This document shows positions 35,918 to 48,008 of a stretch of 64,000 nt of DNA, piece after piece (position 1 is the first letter of the stretch; each line of letters starts with the position of its first letter). The stretch is from Alnus glutinosa. Taxonomy: Eukaryota > Streptophyta > Magnoliopsida > Fagales > Betulaceae. Under the pieces are notes generated by a model. That model did no database searches. It had not been told where the DNA came from and saw only the letters and a list, made by a program, of their open reading frames with translations. Location of the stretch: contig NC_084899.1 in assembly GCF_958979055.1 (NCBI RefSeq), forward strand, positions 5,367,001 through 5,431,000. Reading direction: 5' to 3'. The position numbers and the translations under genes were made by a program.

Positions 35918-35928
35918 GTATAACGTCT

Positions 35929-37396
35929 CTTTGTTCGTTAGCATTTAACAGAATTAGGAGCCGCCCTATTAATGAGTTCACCTGTAGAAGATATTTCCCG
36001 AATCCCCTAGTAACGGCCATGGCCCATGAATGCATCCATCTTCAGCCATTGCACGTCAAAGAGGTCCCCTCTATTCAGTTGGCAGCCTTCGGCATTTATG
36101 GCCTTCAATTTTCAAACCAACTCTTTGTCGTTTCCACTTGTTAATATATATATATATATACTAGGCTGTTCTTATATTTTGTTTGAATGAGATCTGATGC
36201 TCCATCAAGACAATTTGGTAAGGCTTCAATTCATTATGACAACCCTAAATTAATTAATTAAAAAACCTAGTATGTTCTTGGCATGCATGCGCGCGTGATC
36301 TTACGTACTTCTTATTTGGCATTGATCACAACGTCCATTTGATAGTACCCTTCAAATTGCATGTAGGGCCATCGCTCACCTATCAGTGTACGGACAATAA
36401 CACCTGCAAGCAGATGTGGACTTAAACCACAGAAACGAAAAAGGATTCACGCTTCAAAGAGAGAGAAATATAACTCTTCGTTGATTTCTAATCAGTCTTC
36501 ATTAGATCGAGCACAAAAGGATACCTTAACAGACAACGACTAAAATTTTAACCCTAATTTGAGTGATTTTGAATTAAACCCATTATTAAATTACAAAATA
36601 ACACTAACTTTTAAAATATAAAATTAAATACTAATACTAATATTCTAAATAAAACTAAAAGACCCAATTATTTATCTTTCAAAACAAATTCTCACGTACT
36701 CCTCAAGCTCGTTAGAAGTCCATTTGGTTTTGCAATTTTGCACGTCAAAAGTGTGTTTTTAAGTAAAAAATCATAAAGTATTTCATTTGGAATTAATCCA
36801 TTTCATGAGTGCTAAGTCCCACATTGCCTAGTTATTACGTGAAACTGGACTTTGTAAGGTATTCTAGAAAAACTCCAATTTGACTTGTCATTTTGGGATG
36901 ATAGCGCAAATGTGGTTCACGCTTTTCCTTAGGACGTTACAAACAATGTCTTAAAGCAAAAGATACAACAAAGAAATTAAGATGACTAATGAAAACACCA
37001 CCAGTACAATCAAGATCCAATCACATCTTGAGATGAGGAAACCCATAAGGCTCAAGTCACTTTCTCAAAAGAACTCTGATGAAGCAAAATACACCAAGGA
37101 CTCCATGAGACGGTGCAGATGACAGTGGCGGATGACGCCCAAGCAAATCAACACGATCCGACTCCGGTGACGACATTTGGCAGAGTCCGATAGTGGGTTG
37201 TTTAGGGGTAAATCTGGTGTAGTCTTGAAAGAGGAAAAATGTCTCTTTGATCTGTAGGTTTCTTTTTTTTAGTTTTATAAGATCCAATGTTTTTATGTCT
37301 ATTTCATGTTTATTGTATTACATGAAATAGGAAGCCGACACGTGTCCATTACAATAAAAAAAAAAAAAATCTAATAAAAATATAAATAAATAAAAC
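35929..37396. other. Intergenic DNA, nothing recognised
   Basis: AT-rich with a TA microsatellite at about 36144-36161. Short open frames (35896-36144, 37057-37287 minus) carry no recognisable domain. Confidence 0.45.
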
Positions 37397-37640
37397 AAAA
37401 ATATTTGTTTTTTTAATTTGTTGGAAAAACAAATTCATTTTTAATAAAATTTATTCCAACTTTATTGTTGCAATTCAAAAAAACATATGCTTCTTACATG
37501 TAAAGAGACACGTGATATATTTGTTTTTTTTTTTTTTACTTTGTTGGAAAAACAAATTCATTTCTAATAAAATTTTTTCCAACTTTATTATTTCAATTCA
37601 AAAAACATGTGCTTCTTACATGAAAAAAGACGCATGATAT
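37397..37640. repeat. Two-copy tandem repeat, about 120-bp unit
   Basis: Both copies contain TTTGTTGGAAAAACAAATTC, TTCCAACTTTATT, CAATTCAAAAAA and GCTTCTTACATG. Copy one covers about 37397-37517 and copy two about 37518-37640, with a T-run expanded in the second. Confidence 0.8.
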
Positions 37641-38155
37641 TTTTATAAGATATGATATTTTGTCATCAAAAAATACAACTATTAACCACATTACTCATGT
37701 GGCAAGGGGGTCCCCTATCTAGCTTTAGGGTTTTTTTTTTCTAAAAAAAAAAAGAAAATAAAAGTAAAAGTTGTCAAGTAGATAAATATGGTCAAAAATT
37801 AAACTTTGGAGTAACAATATATCATATCTCTATTTTTATAAACTGAATTAAAAGAAGCTTGTCCAACCCAATTTAGCGTCGATCATTGTACATCCATTTC
37901 CCTTAGTTCTTTTGTTTTTAGGGGAATTTTGTATTTGACGAAAAAAAATAATGGTTAGAGGGATTCATGCATCTGACTTTGTTGTCATAAAGGAACGTGG
38001 TGGGGCAGGGCAGCTTTAATGCCGAAAAGCAAAGGCTTGGACTTATCCTGAGTAGAGCAATTTTCAAGAGAAGAAGAAGACAAAAGGGTCCTTTTGGTGT
38101 CTTCAGCACATCTCCTCCTCATAAAATCCCGTTTAGTAATCCCCTTTTCTTATGG

Positions 38156-38205
<50 letters not shown>

Positions 38206-39833
38206 GCGAGTAAAAAGTGATTGATGTAATATAGAGTAAAAAAAATTTATATGAAAAAGTAAAAAAAATTTATATTGTAATAAATTTTTTTATTTAAATA
38301 ATAATAAAAAATTATTGACGTGACATAAAAATAAAAAAAAATTAAGAATATTTTGAGTTAATATTTTTTAAGAAAGGTAAGAATAAGGAGAAGGAAGAGG
38401 GAAGGGAATTATTAAACGTGGCCGAAATTCATATGGTTGTGCTCTTTTCTGATTGGCCCCACACTGCAGCAACGGCAGGCTTTGTTAGCTTTCCTTATTG
38501 CGAAGGGCCAAAAGTTCTTTTACGCATCCCTAATTAAATAGGGAATTTTGTTTTGGATCTTATTTAGATCCTATTGTATAGTTTTAACAAACAAAGATTC
38601 CCCTCAATTTTGTTTTTCATATTTACTAGCAATTTAAGTAATATATATTAGGACTCACGTTTGTTATCTGCACATGCAAATACGGTTAGTAAAAACCATT
38701 ATCAGCATATACGAATAACATTTTTAAGGTATATATATATATATATATATATATTAAAATGATGTCGTTTTAAATTTAATATAGGTTATATTTACCTTAG
38801 TTGTGTTACTTTCTCGTATAATACTTGACTAAAAATTCAGATGTTATATGAAATCAATATATTTTCAAAAGATTAGGCTTAAAAAAATTAAAACAAGTCC
38901 AAAACACTAAAAATCAGCCTAAACAATTTTTAAAATCGTTTAAAATAGGCCCTAATAGAGACCCAAAGAAGGCCCGACGAACTAAAATAGGCACAAATAC
39001 ACATTACTTAATATACAGATAACGGATAATAACAGCGCGAATACGAATAGTAAAAACATAATGCGGATATTCGCATTTTGCATATGCGATTGTGAATATT
39101 ATAAATAACCGTATCCGCATATACTCCTCTAATAAATATAAGATGGCATTCATAAAAGCTCTTTGTTTGTTCAAATGGGTAAATTTTATAAATATTATTG
39201 TTTGAATTGCAATGATATATATGTTATCATATATGATGACCTCCATTATGCTTCTTTTTTGTCTTTTTTTTTTTTTTTTTTTTTAATAAATGAAAAATGA
39301 CATTTTTTTAAAACAAGAGAAAATTAAGTAGGAGAATTTATTAAACTGAATTTATCCAATGACAAATGAATGAAAAAAGTAGTTCTAGAATTTCCTACTT
39401 TGACAAGTCAAAAGTCGAAGTCACGTAATTATATCTAACGACCAGACGAAATTGATCTCGTTCCTGAACTGTTATTACTTTACTTAACCTCCTGCTAGTG
39501 GAGTGGCGAGATTGACTCCCCTGACATTTCTGATCTCCAGCAAAAAGGTCCTCCAGCTGTTTATTTATGTCGTCAGAGCAACTCTTTCACCTTTTTACTT
39601 TTCCACGCGGTAGCTCGAAGTCATAAAAAGGTGAGGTGCACGCAATAAAGAAAGAGCTTAATATTGACAAAAACAAAACAATTCTTTTCCTAATATAATA
39701 AATACTGTTAAATAATTACTGTTGTGAGTTTTGATATAAATAATTGTATTTGTGTGTATAAATATGTGTGCGCGTAATAAATTTATAATATACTTAAATA
39801 AAAATTTGAGATCGGATTATTTAAGATCTAAAT
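37641..39833. other. Intergenic DNA with long T-run
   Basis: No gene recognised. It holds a 43-base poly-T at 38158-38200, a TA microsatellite at about 38730-38755 and another poly-T at about 39262-39284. 38960-39110 has repeated GCATATGCG/GCGGATAT motifs in both orientations, with no product. Confidence 0.45.
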
Positions 39834-39842
39834 TAATTTGTT

Positions 39843-40652
39843 GGGTTAAATACATGTTTGCTCCCTGTGATTTGCAACTTTTACTTTTTGCCTCAATTTT
39901 ATTTTTTATCATAGGTAGTACATTTGCTATGGAAAAAATTGCAAATGGTACCTTTGTCCCTTTTTTCATCCAAAACTAACAGAAAACCACTTCAACACCA
40001 TGTGTCACAAATCAAAATACAATACGTGGCAACAATATTTTTTTAATTTTTTTTTAAAAAAATTTTAAGGCTTTTTTTTTTAAATAAAAAAATAAAAAAT
40101 TGTAGGGGTGGCAGAGGGCCACATGGGGATAGTCGGACACTCCTAATGGCCAAACCCTCAAAAAAAAAATTGAGGGTTTGGCCATTGGGGGTGGTCGAAT
40201 CACCCCTATAAGCCACGGGGGTGGTTTGGCCACCCACAAATTGGCCAAAACAGGAAGCAAAAAAAATTGAGAGTTTTGCCTTGGGGTGGCCGTAGGCCAC
40301 GGAGGTGGTTCGGCCACCCCGATACCGGAGGGTCTGGGGTGGACGAACTACCGCCAAGCTAAATGGGCCAACCTCTTGTGGCCCAAAAGAGGTGGCTCAA
40401 CTAACCCTACAATTTTTTTTTTTCAAAAAAAGCCTACAAATTTTTTTAAAAAAATATTGTGGCCACGTGTTGCATTTTGAATGGTATCACGTGACGCTAA
40501 CATGGATTTCTGTTAGTTTTGGATGGAAAAATGGACGGAGGTATAATTTGCATCTTTTCCCATAACACAAGTACCACCTATAATAAAAAATAAAACTGAT
40601 GAGGTAAAAAATAAAGGTTGCAAACCACATAGGGCAAACATGTATTTAACCC
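39843..40652. mobile_element. Mutator-type MITE, 810 bp, with 9-bp target duplication
   Basis: Ends are GGGTTAAATACATGTTTGC and its complement, and the inverted repeats run inward for about 200 bp (for example ATTTTATTTTTTATCATAGG against CCTATAATAAAAAATAAAA, and AACTAACAGAAA against TTTCTGTTAGTT). The flanking 9-bp repeats TAATTTGTT (39834-39842 and 40653-40661) match a Mutator-like target duplication. The GC-rich centre (GGTGGTTCGGCCACCCC and similar) is itself palindromic. Open frames on both strands are repeat artefacts. No transposase. Confidence 0.9.
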
Positions 40653-40661
40653 TAATTTGTT

Positions 40662-41450
40662 TAATTAACTCAAATGATAAAATCTTAACAATAGTTAATA
40701 TGAATTTACTTTATTTAAAAAGTAAATAAGTTAATTGAGAAGCTCGTGAACAAGTTTGACTTTGCTCGAAAAATAAATGTGTCAAGTTTGAACAAATTAT
40801 CTAGTTCAGTTATAAGCATAAGTTCAACTCATGTTCGAATAAAATTAAATAAACAGAGCTTGAACATTCAATACACAACTCCATAAATTACTTGGGATTA
40901 TTGACAAGAAAGAGCATAATATTACTCTAATTTGTTAAAACACTATTTATCCTATTTGATAAGAAGAGGTAAATTTAATCAATTAATACTTTAACACTTC
41001 CCCTCACGTGTGGATTTAAATTCTATTTTAATAAATAAGACCCAACACGTAAAATATTTAATTTAAATAAAAGGTATATATCAGAGTTAAGACTCAGAAC
41101 TTTTGACCCTAATACTATATTAAATTATTACTTATTTTTAAAAAATTTAACTAATAAAAAAAAATCATTTAATTAATCCATCAACGAAATTGTTAATTAC
41201 TAATTGCTAAGGGGCTCTCTCTTATTTCATTTCATTAATTATTTACTGGGGTAACCTATCGATCTGGTCATTCGGCTCCTGTCTCATATCTTGTTGATAG
41301 TGAAGTTATGGATTCGAAAGGTAGATTCAATGCCAATTAATTAAATTGAAAGTAGCTTTTATACTTAAAAATGTATTCTTCTTTATTTAAATTTTTACCA
41401 ATTCAACTCTTTAATAATACTAGATAATATGTTCTCTTAAATATGTACAC
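40662..41450. other. Intergenic DNA, nothing recognised
   Basis: AT-rich with no open frames of note. 41230-41340 is slightly GC-richer but unidentified. Confidence 0.4.
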
Positions 41451-41762
41451 CAATTGCAATAGCTAAATGATGGTGTGCAATATCGGTTAGTCATAGACCC
41501 TCAATTACTGGATCTGATACTCCATGAAAAGTAAGAAATTTCGCATATTTTGACCAATTCAAGGTGAAAAATGGGGTTGCTCACTCAGCAAAATTGGGAT
41601 AAAGTTGAACCAAAAGATCCCGATTCAAGATAAATTAATGAGGAAGTGGGATCTCTTTAGGATCTACTCTAGCATTTAGAAATTGGCAAAGGCAATCCTA
41701 TTACAGGAATAGCTTCCGATACGCCTGTTACAATTTTTACTGTCCAATAACCAATTTGACGT
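41451..41762 (-). pseudogene. Plastid DNA insertion: petB fragment joined to psaA fragment
   Basis: On the minus strand, 41762 to about 41685 encodes a cytochrome b6 (petB) piece, [19 protein letters not shown]. It is followed directly, from about 41684 to 41451, by a photosystem I PsaA piece with motifs VDPKEIPLPH, FILNRDLL, ATPFFTLNWSKYAKFLTF and DIAHHHLAIAI. The PsaA reading has several stops and substitutions. petB and psaA are far apart in standard plastomes, so the two fragments were joined during or before transfer to the nucleus. It lies about 360 bp upstream of the DLK2 start codon. Confidence 0.88.
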
Positions 41763-42023
41763 TATGATAGGGTTTAGAATTTTTTATAATTATTTATTTG
41801 ACTTTGAGAGAATTCAAGTAGGTGATTACGAAAGACTAATTATAAGACTATCTGAATTCTCTCAAATTCGAATAAATAATTTTAGACAATCCCAACCAAT
41901 AATAGCTGCAGGCCTGAAAAGTAATTTTACTGTATCTGTTGGTTAAAAGGGGATTCTGATAGATAGCCCTTGAATTCCAACGAAAGCAGTATTCTTTATT
42001 TACTAATAAGCCATTATTTGGCC

Positions 42024-42030
42024 TATATAA
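42024..42030 (+). promoter_or_regulatory. TATA box of DLK2
   Basis: TATATAA lies about 96 bp before the DLK2 ATG, which would place the transcription start near 42055-42065 and give a leader of about 60 bp. Spacing and sequence fit a plant TATA promoter. Confidence 0.6.
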
Positions 42031-42119
42031 TGAAGGCCAAACGAACCGCAAACAGCACCAAATAGCTTTTAGCTTTTTATCTCCTACCTTCTTATTTCTT
42101 CTGCTCTGTTGTTCCGATC

Positions 42120-42822
42120 ATGGTGTTGCTAGACAAAGGCCTCTCAACTGCCATGAACACGAAAATAATTGGCTCGGGCAGCGAAGCCATAGTTCTCGCA
42201 CATGGGTTTGGAGCAGACCAGTCGGTGTGGGACAAAATCCTTCCCTACTTGGCTCAACATTACCGGGTTCTTGTTTTCGACTGGACCTTTTCTGGCGCCG
42301 TCGAAGATCACTCCCTCTTCAATCCTGTCAACTACTCTTCGTACGATGCTTTTGCGGATGACTTGATCGGTCTCCTAGATGAGATGAACCTTCAATCTTT
42401 GATCTTTGTTGGGCATTCCATGTCCGGTATGATTGGCTGCATCGCTTCCGTCAAAAGACCCGAGCTTTTTAAGAAGCTCATACTCATCGGAGCTTCTCCA
42501 AGGTAGTTACACAAATAGAACGTCTCTCTTTCTATTACTAATTGCTTTCTCTTCGGTGGAAACTTCACACACAGGAGGATTTGTTTATGGTCAGGCTCTT
42601 TTGATTTACGTTGGTGTTGAAATATAAATTAAATTATTAAATTTTTTATTTTTATTGCTAAGCGGTAATTTAATATGTTATTAAAGTCGGCGGTTACGAG
42701 TTCAAACTCGAGTTTATAATTCACTTATTTTAGCTAAATATTTCACGTATTTTACTAACAAGTTAATGTCATTAAATTTTTGAGACGAATGATGATTTAA
42801 CTGTTGTTATATATATTTATAT

Positions 42823-42909
<87 letters not shown>

Positions 42910-44596
42910 CTTTTCCTTTTTCTTTTTCTTTTCTTTTTCTTTTTGTAATATATTCCAAATTTGCATCCATTCAATAGCAAATATGGCTAGCTTAAACAGC
43001 TAGCTCCGTTCTTCTGTTTTAGTTTCTTTCTTAATTACTTATATATACCAAATATGACGTCTAGCTCTCTAACCTAACAACTAAATGGGTCTGTTTTGAG
43101 TGTGTGAATGAATAAGGTTGTATTATCATCTATATATGATGAGCCAATCAAACATGTGGACACAAAACATGGTTCTTGATGGTGCCGGGTTCCTTTGTCT
43201 CTTGTACTTTTTACGTTAGGTTTATGTTTGTGGCCCATGGCCGGCCAATGGATTTTTTAGTTTCTCGTGTCCACAATAAAATGAAAACGTAACATCAGAT
43301 CAGATCATCAAGTCTAATCATTCTTCATGTTTTTCGTATTCATATTTTATTAATATATCATTTTTAATTGAAATGAAAAAACAGTTAAAAGAAATAAAAA
43401 GACGTAAAAGAGATAAAGTATGTATATGTATCAACATGATTTGAATTTAAGCATGTGCCTCTGATAGCATGATTATGTAGTAGTTCTTTTAATGGTAATG
43501 TATAGTAATTATGTTTTATGCATGAGAATAGCATGTAAGATGTGAAAAGTTTTATGTTCACTCTCTTTAAGTTTTGAGGAAAATATGATTAATCTATATA
43601 ATCTTTCTTGTAATATGATTAATCTATATAAACGTTGGTATGATACAGTTCAAATTGCTAGTTATGTCTCAAACAAGTCTAAAAATTCCTCATGCTAGCT
43701 ATTTACATATTAAGACAAGAGTAACAACAACTCATGAGTCAGAAGATTGTTTGTGAAAATTAGATTTATTGTTGTCAATGTAAAAATAAAAGAGACATGT
43801 AACGTTCAAATTATTTCTCTATAAATATAGTCTTGTCACTACAAATAAAACAATACTTTTAGGCGTTTATTAAACGCCTAGAATGAGTCAATAAACGCCA
43901 GAAAATATGTTCTTGACATTTGATTACTGGCAGTTACAGATGCCACTAATGCAGCGTCTGGAAAATAAATTTGGTGGCATATATTTTATACGCCAAATAA
44001 TCAAATAAATATGTAGTAAACAAAAGACTTTAACGTGTGGACGTAAGTTATCGACTGAACCACCTTAATTCTTTGTTTCTCTTTCTTGTTCTCGTATCTT
44101 TCCTAAATTATGTGCGTATTCTTACTGCATGTACAAATATTATCGTAGGTACATAAATATCGATGATTATGTGGGAGGATTTGAAAAGTCAGACGTTGAG
44201 CAGCTCCTCTCAAACATTGAATCCGATTATCACAATTGGGCTACAAGATTTGCTTCTCTTGTGGTGGACACAAAAGATCCCCCCTCAGTTGAAAAGTTTT
44301 CGAAATGCTTGAAAAGAATGAGACCAGAAGTGGCACTTCCCTTGGCTAAAACTGTGTTTTACAGTGATGAACGAGACATTCTTGACAAGGTTGTCACCTC
44401 ATGCACTATCATTCACACCACCAATGACTTTGTCGTCCCAAGTTCAGTGCCATCCTACATGCAAAAGAAAATCAAGGCAAAATCGACTGTGGAGATCATT
44501 GACACTGACGGCCATTTTCCACAGCTAACTGCTCACCTCCGCCTCCTTGATGTGTTACAGAGTATCCTGGGCTTTGATATTCCTCATACTAATTAA
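42120..44596 (+). CDS. DLK2: DWARF14-LIKE 2 (DLK2), D14/KAI2-family alpha/beta hydrolase
   Basis: Two exons, 42120-42502 and 44149-44596, joined in phase (AG/GT ... AG/G) as [11 protein letters not shown]; 276 codons, normal for the family. The catalytic triad is visible: Ser100 in GHSMSGMIG, Asp221 in TTNDFVVP, His250 in DGHFPQL. The motifs [11 protein letters not shown] and [10 protein letters not shown] fit DLK2; D14 and KAI2 typically have YD.xxAG and GHSVSAMIG. DLK2 is the least understood member. In Arabidopsis its transcript rises with karrikin and strigolactone signalling and it affects seedling light responses; it is not a proven receptor. The protein lacks a signal peptide and should be cytosolic/nuclear. 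The 1.65-kb intron contains a long AT microsatellite. The coding sequence shows no lesion. Confidence 0.9.
42825..42906. repeat. AT microsatellite, about 41 units, in the DLK2 intron
   Basis: An uninterrupted AT dinucleotide run of about 82 bases, preceded by related TATATAT blocks from 42809. It is likely to be highly polymorphic and self-complementary. Confidence 0.95.
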
Positions 44597-45067
44597 GAGC
44601 ATAAGCTGATGTATATATGTTCGCGTTTCGATTTGAGATCCACAGTAATTATGTGTCAAAATTGTTAGCATTTTGACACATAATATGAGAAACCTCAGGG
44701 TTGCCTAACTACCTAATCAGGCAGGTGAGTATCATATGAAATCTCTCTCATATTATTTGTTCAAATTACTGGTAATTCAGACAGATAATTATTGTGAATC
44801 CTTATCCTCCTAGGTCGATCTCTGGAATAGTGTGATCAAAAATAAATACCCATATCTTTATGGATAACTTCATGGGATAGAATTAAGTAGGAAATGGTTT
44901 GGCCGTGAATGGTGTGTTGTCTTTATTTTATGTAGTTTTAGTTGTTGGGATTTAAAGCTTTGTGAATTACTTTATCGATCTTGGTCTTTTTGTCTTCTTG
45001 AATGATGTGTTGCTTGTAAACAAACTAGTGGAATGAAAATATTAATTGCTTCTAGTCTTTGGGTATA
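44597..45067. other. DLK2 3' flank up to the hAT insertion
   Basis: Contains the likely DLK2 3' UTR. No other gene. A short inverted repeat (TTATGTGTCAAAAT / ATTTTGACACATAA) sits at about 44648-44684. It ends with the hAT target duplication TGGGTGGG (45068-45075). Confidence 0.5.
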
Positions 45068-45075
45068 TGGGTGGG

Positions 45076-45430
45076 TAGGGCCGTAAGCGAGCCGGTCGGG
45101 GTCGAGGTCTCGGTCTCGCTCGGTACCCACCCGGTTTAGCCCGATCCGAATTCGAGCTCGTTACTGTTGAAACTCGCTCGATTAGTTAGTGCTACATACC
45201 CGATTCGTCCGACATAACTCGATAGGGGCTCCTGAGCTCAACCCGTTTAGAGCTCGAACCGCCCGACTCGCTCGGCTCGTATGAGGCCCCGAGAGCCCGG
45301 CTCATTTAAGACTCGACCGGACCGACTCGCCCGCTCGGCTCGTTTAAGGCTCAAAAATTTCGACTCGAGTAACGCTCGACCCGACCGATCCGCTCGCCCG
45401 ACTCGTTTAGGGCTTGAAATTTTGAAAATT
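45076..45430 (+). repeat. hAT 5' terminal and subterminal repeat region
   Basis: It starts with the TIR and continues with many short repeats of ACTCGCTCG, GACTCG, GGCTCG and their complements, in strong GC contrast to the AT-rich interior. Such arrays are typical transposase binding regions in hAT elements. The short open frames on both strands here are repeat artefacts. Confidence 0.75.
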
Positions 45431-48008
45431 CGAATCAACAATTTGAATATAATAATTTATTAATTATATAATGTATCATATATAGATCATATCATTTGAT
45501 CATTATCATATTCATATGAATACAACTATAATTATATAAGCAAATGATCCGTTCAATATACATATTATCATTAGATACGTTACATAACCTACATATGTAT
45601 CAATGTGATTTATGTAATGATAAATTTATCAAATTACGTTGTTAGGATAATAGTATTATAAATTATAAATTAACTTATATAGTAATAGTGTAATACTATC
45701 ATACTAACTTACTAAGCGACTAACATTAGTTAATGCCTAATAAGTTTAACCATATCTACATTAAAACTCTAATGCTTTAATCTTTAACTAATAAGTAATA
45801 ACTATATATATCTATATTATAACCCTAATGCTTTAAATTTTAATCTTTAAAAAATAAAAAAAATAAAAAATAAAAAATAAAAAACTCATCACTTATCTAA
45901 TCATGTAATCATCTTATGAAAAATAAACAAATTATGATATTAATATATTAATTTATAAAAGTAGTCTAATAGTCTTCGTTGAGTAATTGTGTTGTTGTTT
46001 TTTTTTTAAAAAAAATAAAAAATAAAAATAATAATTTATTAGACATTTAGACTAGCCCTTGTTTTATTTTTATTTTTTTTCGTATTATTCAAAAAAAAAA
46101 AGCTAAAATTGGAAATTTGGTAGAAAACAATGAATATGATTTTTTTCTTTTTCCATTCAAATTCAATGAAGAGAAAAAAGAAAAAAGAAAACGAAAAAAA
46201 AAAAGGGGAGGAATTGAGGAAGACTGGAAGAGTGTAGAAGCCCGAAAAAAATGGCGGGGGGGGGGGGGGGGGGGGGGGGGGGGGAATTTTAACCTAAAAA
46301 ATCCATTCGGCCACTACCATTTCCCAAGAATTCAAAATGCAATACCCCTAGCTGTCCGATTAAAAGTGGAAGAAATTCTAGCCGTTGGATTGAAAGATGG
46401 ATGACAGCTAGAACGCACCATTGAGGTAGAATTAATCCGATGTTTGCATGTCCACATGAGCTCAACACTTAAATGAGCAGATTTAAGTTTAATAAAAATG
46501 GTAGTCCTAATCAACGATCAAGATGCAGAGATGGCACCGGTTTCAGACGTAGCGAACCGTCACGGATGCAGGGGATTATTTTTATTTTTTAACCTACGCA
46601 TGGTTTCGAACCTTTCGGAAAACCATTTTGCCGACAACCCATTAAATGTTCTCTTCAACCGTCATCACCAATGATAGATCTAAGCCGTTCAAAAGAATTA
46701 GTTTTACCAATTCCACAATCGAACGGTGGAAAATGAAGAAAAACCCTACCGTCACTCGATTGAATTGGCAAGCATTAATGGGAGATCAGAAGAAAATTGA
46801 ATGCTCATTATGCTCTCATTCAATTTTCTCAACGACCCATTCATCAACTCTCTCCATCCGTCGTTGATGAACGATGAAAGAGATAATCCAATGGCACAAA
46901 TGCGGATCCATTTCCTTCTTGTTCTTCACTCTCGTCGACTTCAAACCAGTAAAGGGTACAAGGAGGCGATGATCGACCTGCCATCCCATCCCATCCCATC
47001 CCGATCCATCCAAAGGCGACCATGCCTCACATCTCACAGCCGAAATCCCTAAACCTAGATGATCTGATGGATGGGCTACTCAGCCTACTCGAGTACTTGC
47101 AGTTGAGTGATTTATTTTATTTTTTTATGTTTTTTCTTTCTCTAATCTTCTCATATGATAGATCTTACACGCTTTTGCTCACGGTTTGGCGCTTTAGAGT
47201 TGAGAGAGAAAATATTCTAAACTCTAAAGGAGTGAAGGGCTTGGATTGCCAAAGCCGACTACAACTATAGTCTACGAGCATACTACATACCCTAAAGGCT
47301 AAAGGTATCTAACTTCGGTCTCAACTCTCAAATCTCAAGTAGTGAACAAGTTTATTTTTTTTTTTTGTTTTTAATTTTTTCAGTTTTACTTAGAGTATTT
47401 AGTGTTCTAATGTATGGGTTTTTGTCCAAATCTAGGTGGTGACAGAGAGTCAGAGACACCAAATCAACCTCCTTGACTGCAGATTCAAACCTGAAGCGGT
47501 GAAACCAATTAGAACAATATCGACTCAAAAGGTCTTTCGAAAATCTGTGATATATTAGGGTTTAGGGTTTGTTTGGGTAACTGAGTAATCCATAATCTAC
47601 CATGTTCTTTGAGAGTTTGAGTAATCCATAATTTGCCATGTTCATTTTTTAGTTAACAGAAAATAATATGCACAAAGTGTTTTAATTTTGTTTGCTTTGG
47701 CTTGCTTATTGACATTATTGTTGTGTTTTGTAGTCGTGTTAGAAGGTTGTAATCTATTATGGTAGGCTTTGTTTGAGTAACTGTGTTGTTTAAAAATATA
47801 TGCTTTGCTTTGTTAGAAATTTGTAATCTATGCTAGGATGCTATAATATATTATGCGTTGCTTTGTTTGAGTACATAATCTGTTTTGTTGTTTGAGTAAT
47901 TGAGTTTCTTTAAAAATTATGCTTTGCTTTGCTTTATATATTCTGCATGTTGTTTGAGTATATATCTTGCCATTTTGCCATGTTGTTTGATAGTTTGAGT
48001 CATTGAGA
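45431..48008. other. Non-coding 5' part of the hAT element
   Basis: AT-rich with a 29-base poly-G run at 46256-46284 and a CCCAT minisatellite at about 46981-47001. 47540-47995 contains dispersed copies of a motif set (TTTGAGTAAYTGAGT, CCATGTTC, GAAATYTGTAATCTAT) that recurs at 57510-57860 on the other side of the transposase gene. An upstream transposase leader exon may lie near 47180-47340, but no splice pair can be assigned. Confidence 0.5.

Noticed and set aside
40043..40565. Proline-rich open frames on both strands
   Set aside because: They fall in the palindromic GC-rich core of the 810-bp MITE and mirror each other, so they are repeat artefacts.
41764..41946. A small gene next to the plastid insertion
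   Set aside because: The 60-codon frame matches nothing recognisable and shows no coding signature. It may be old plastid or intergenic DNA.
44648..44684. Inverted repeat as a transcription terminator after DLK2
   Set aside because: Plant nuclear genes do not use intrinsic terminators; it is a short chance palindrome in the 3' UTR.
45247..45463. Arg/Ser/Leu-rich frames on both strands
   Set aside because: They arise from CTCG/GAGC subterminal repeats of the hAT element.
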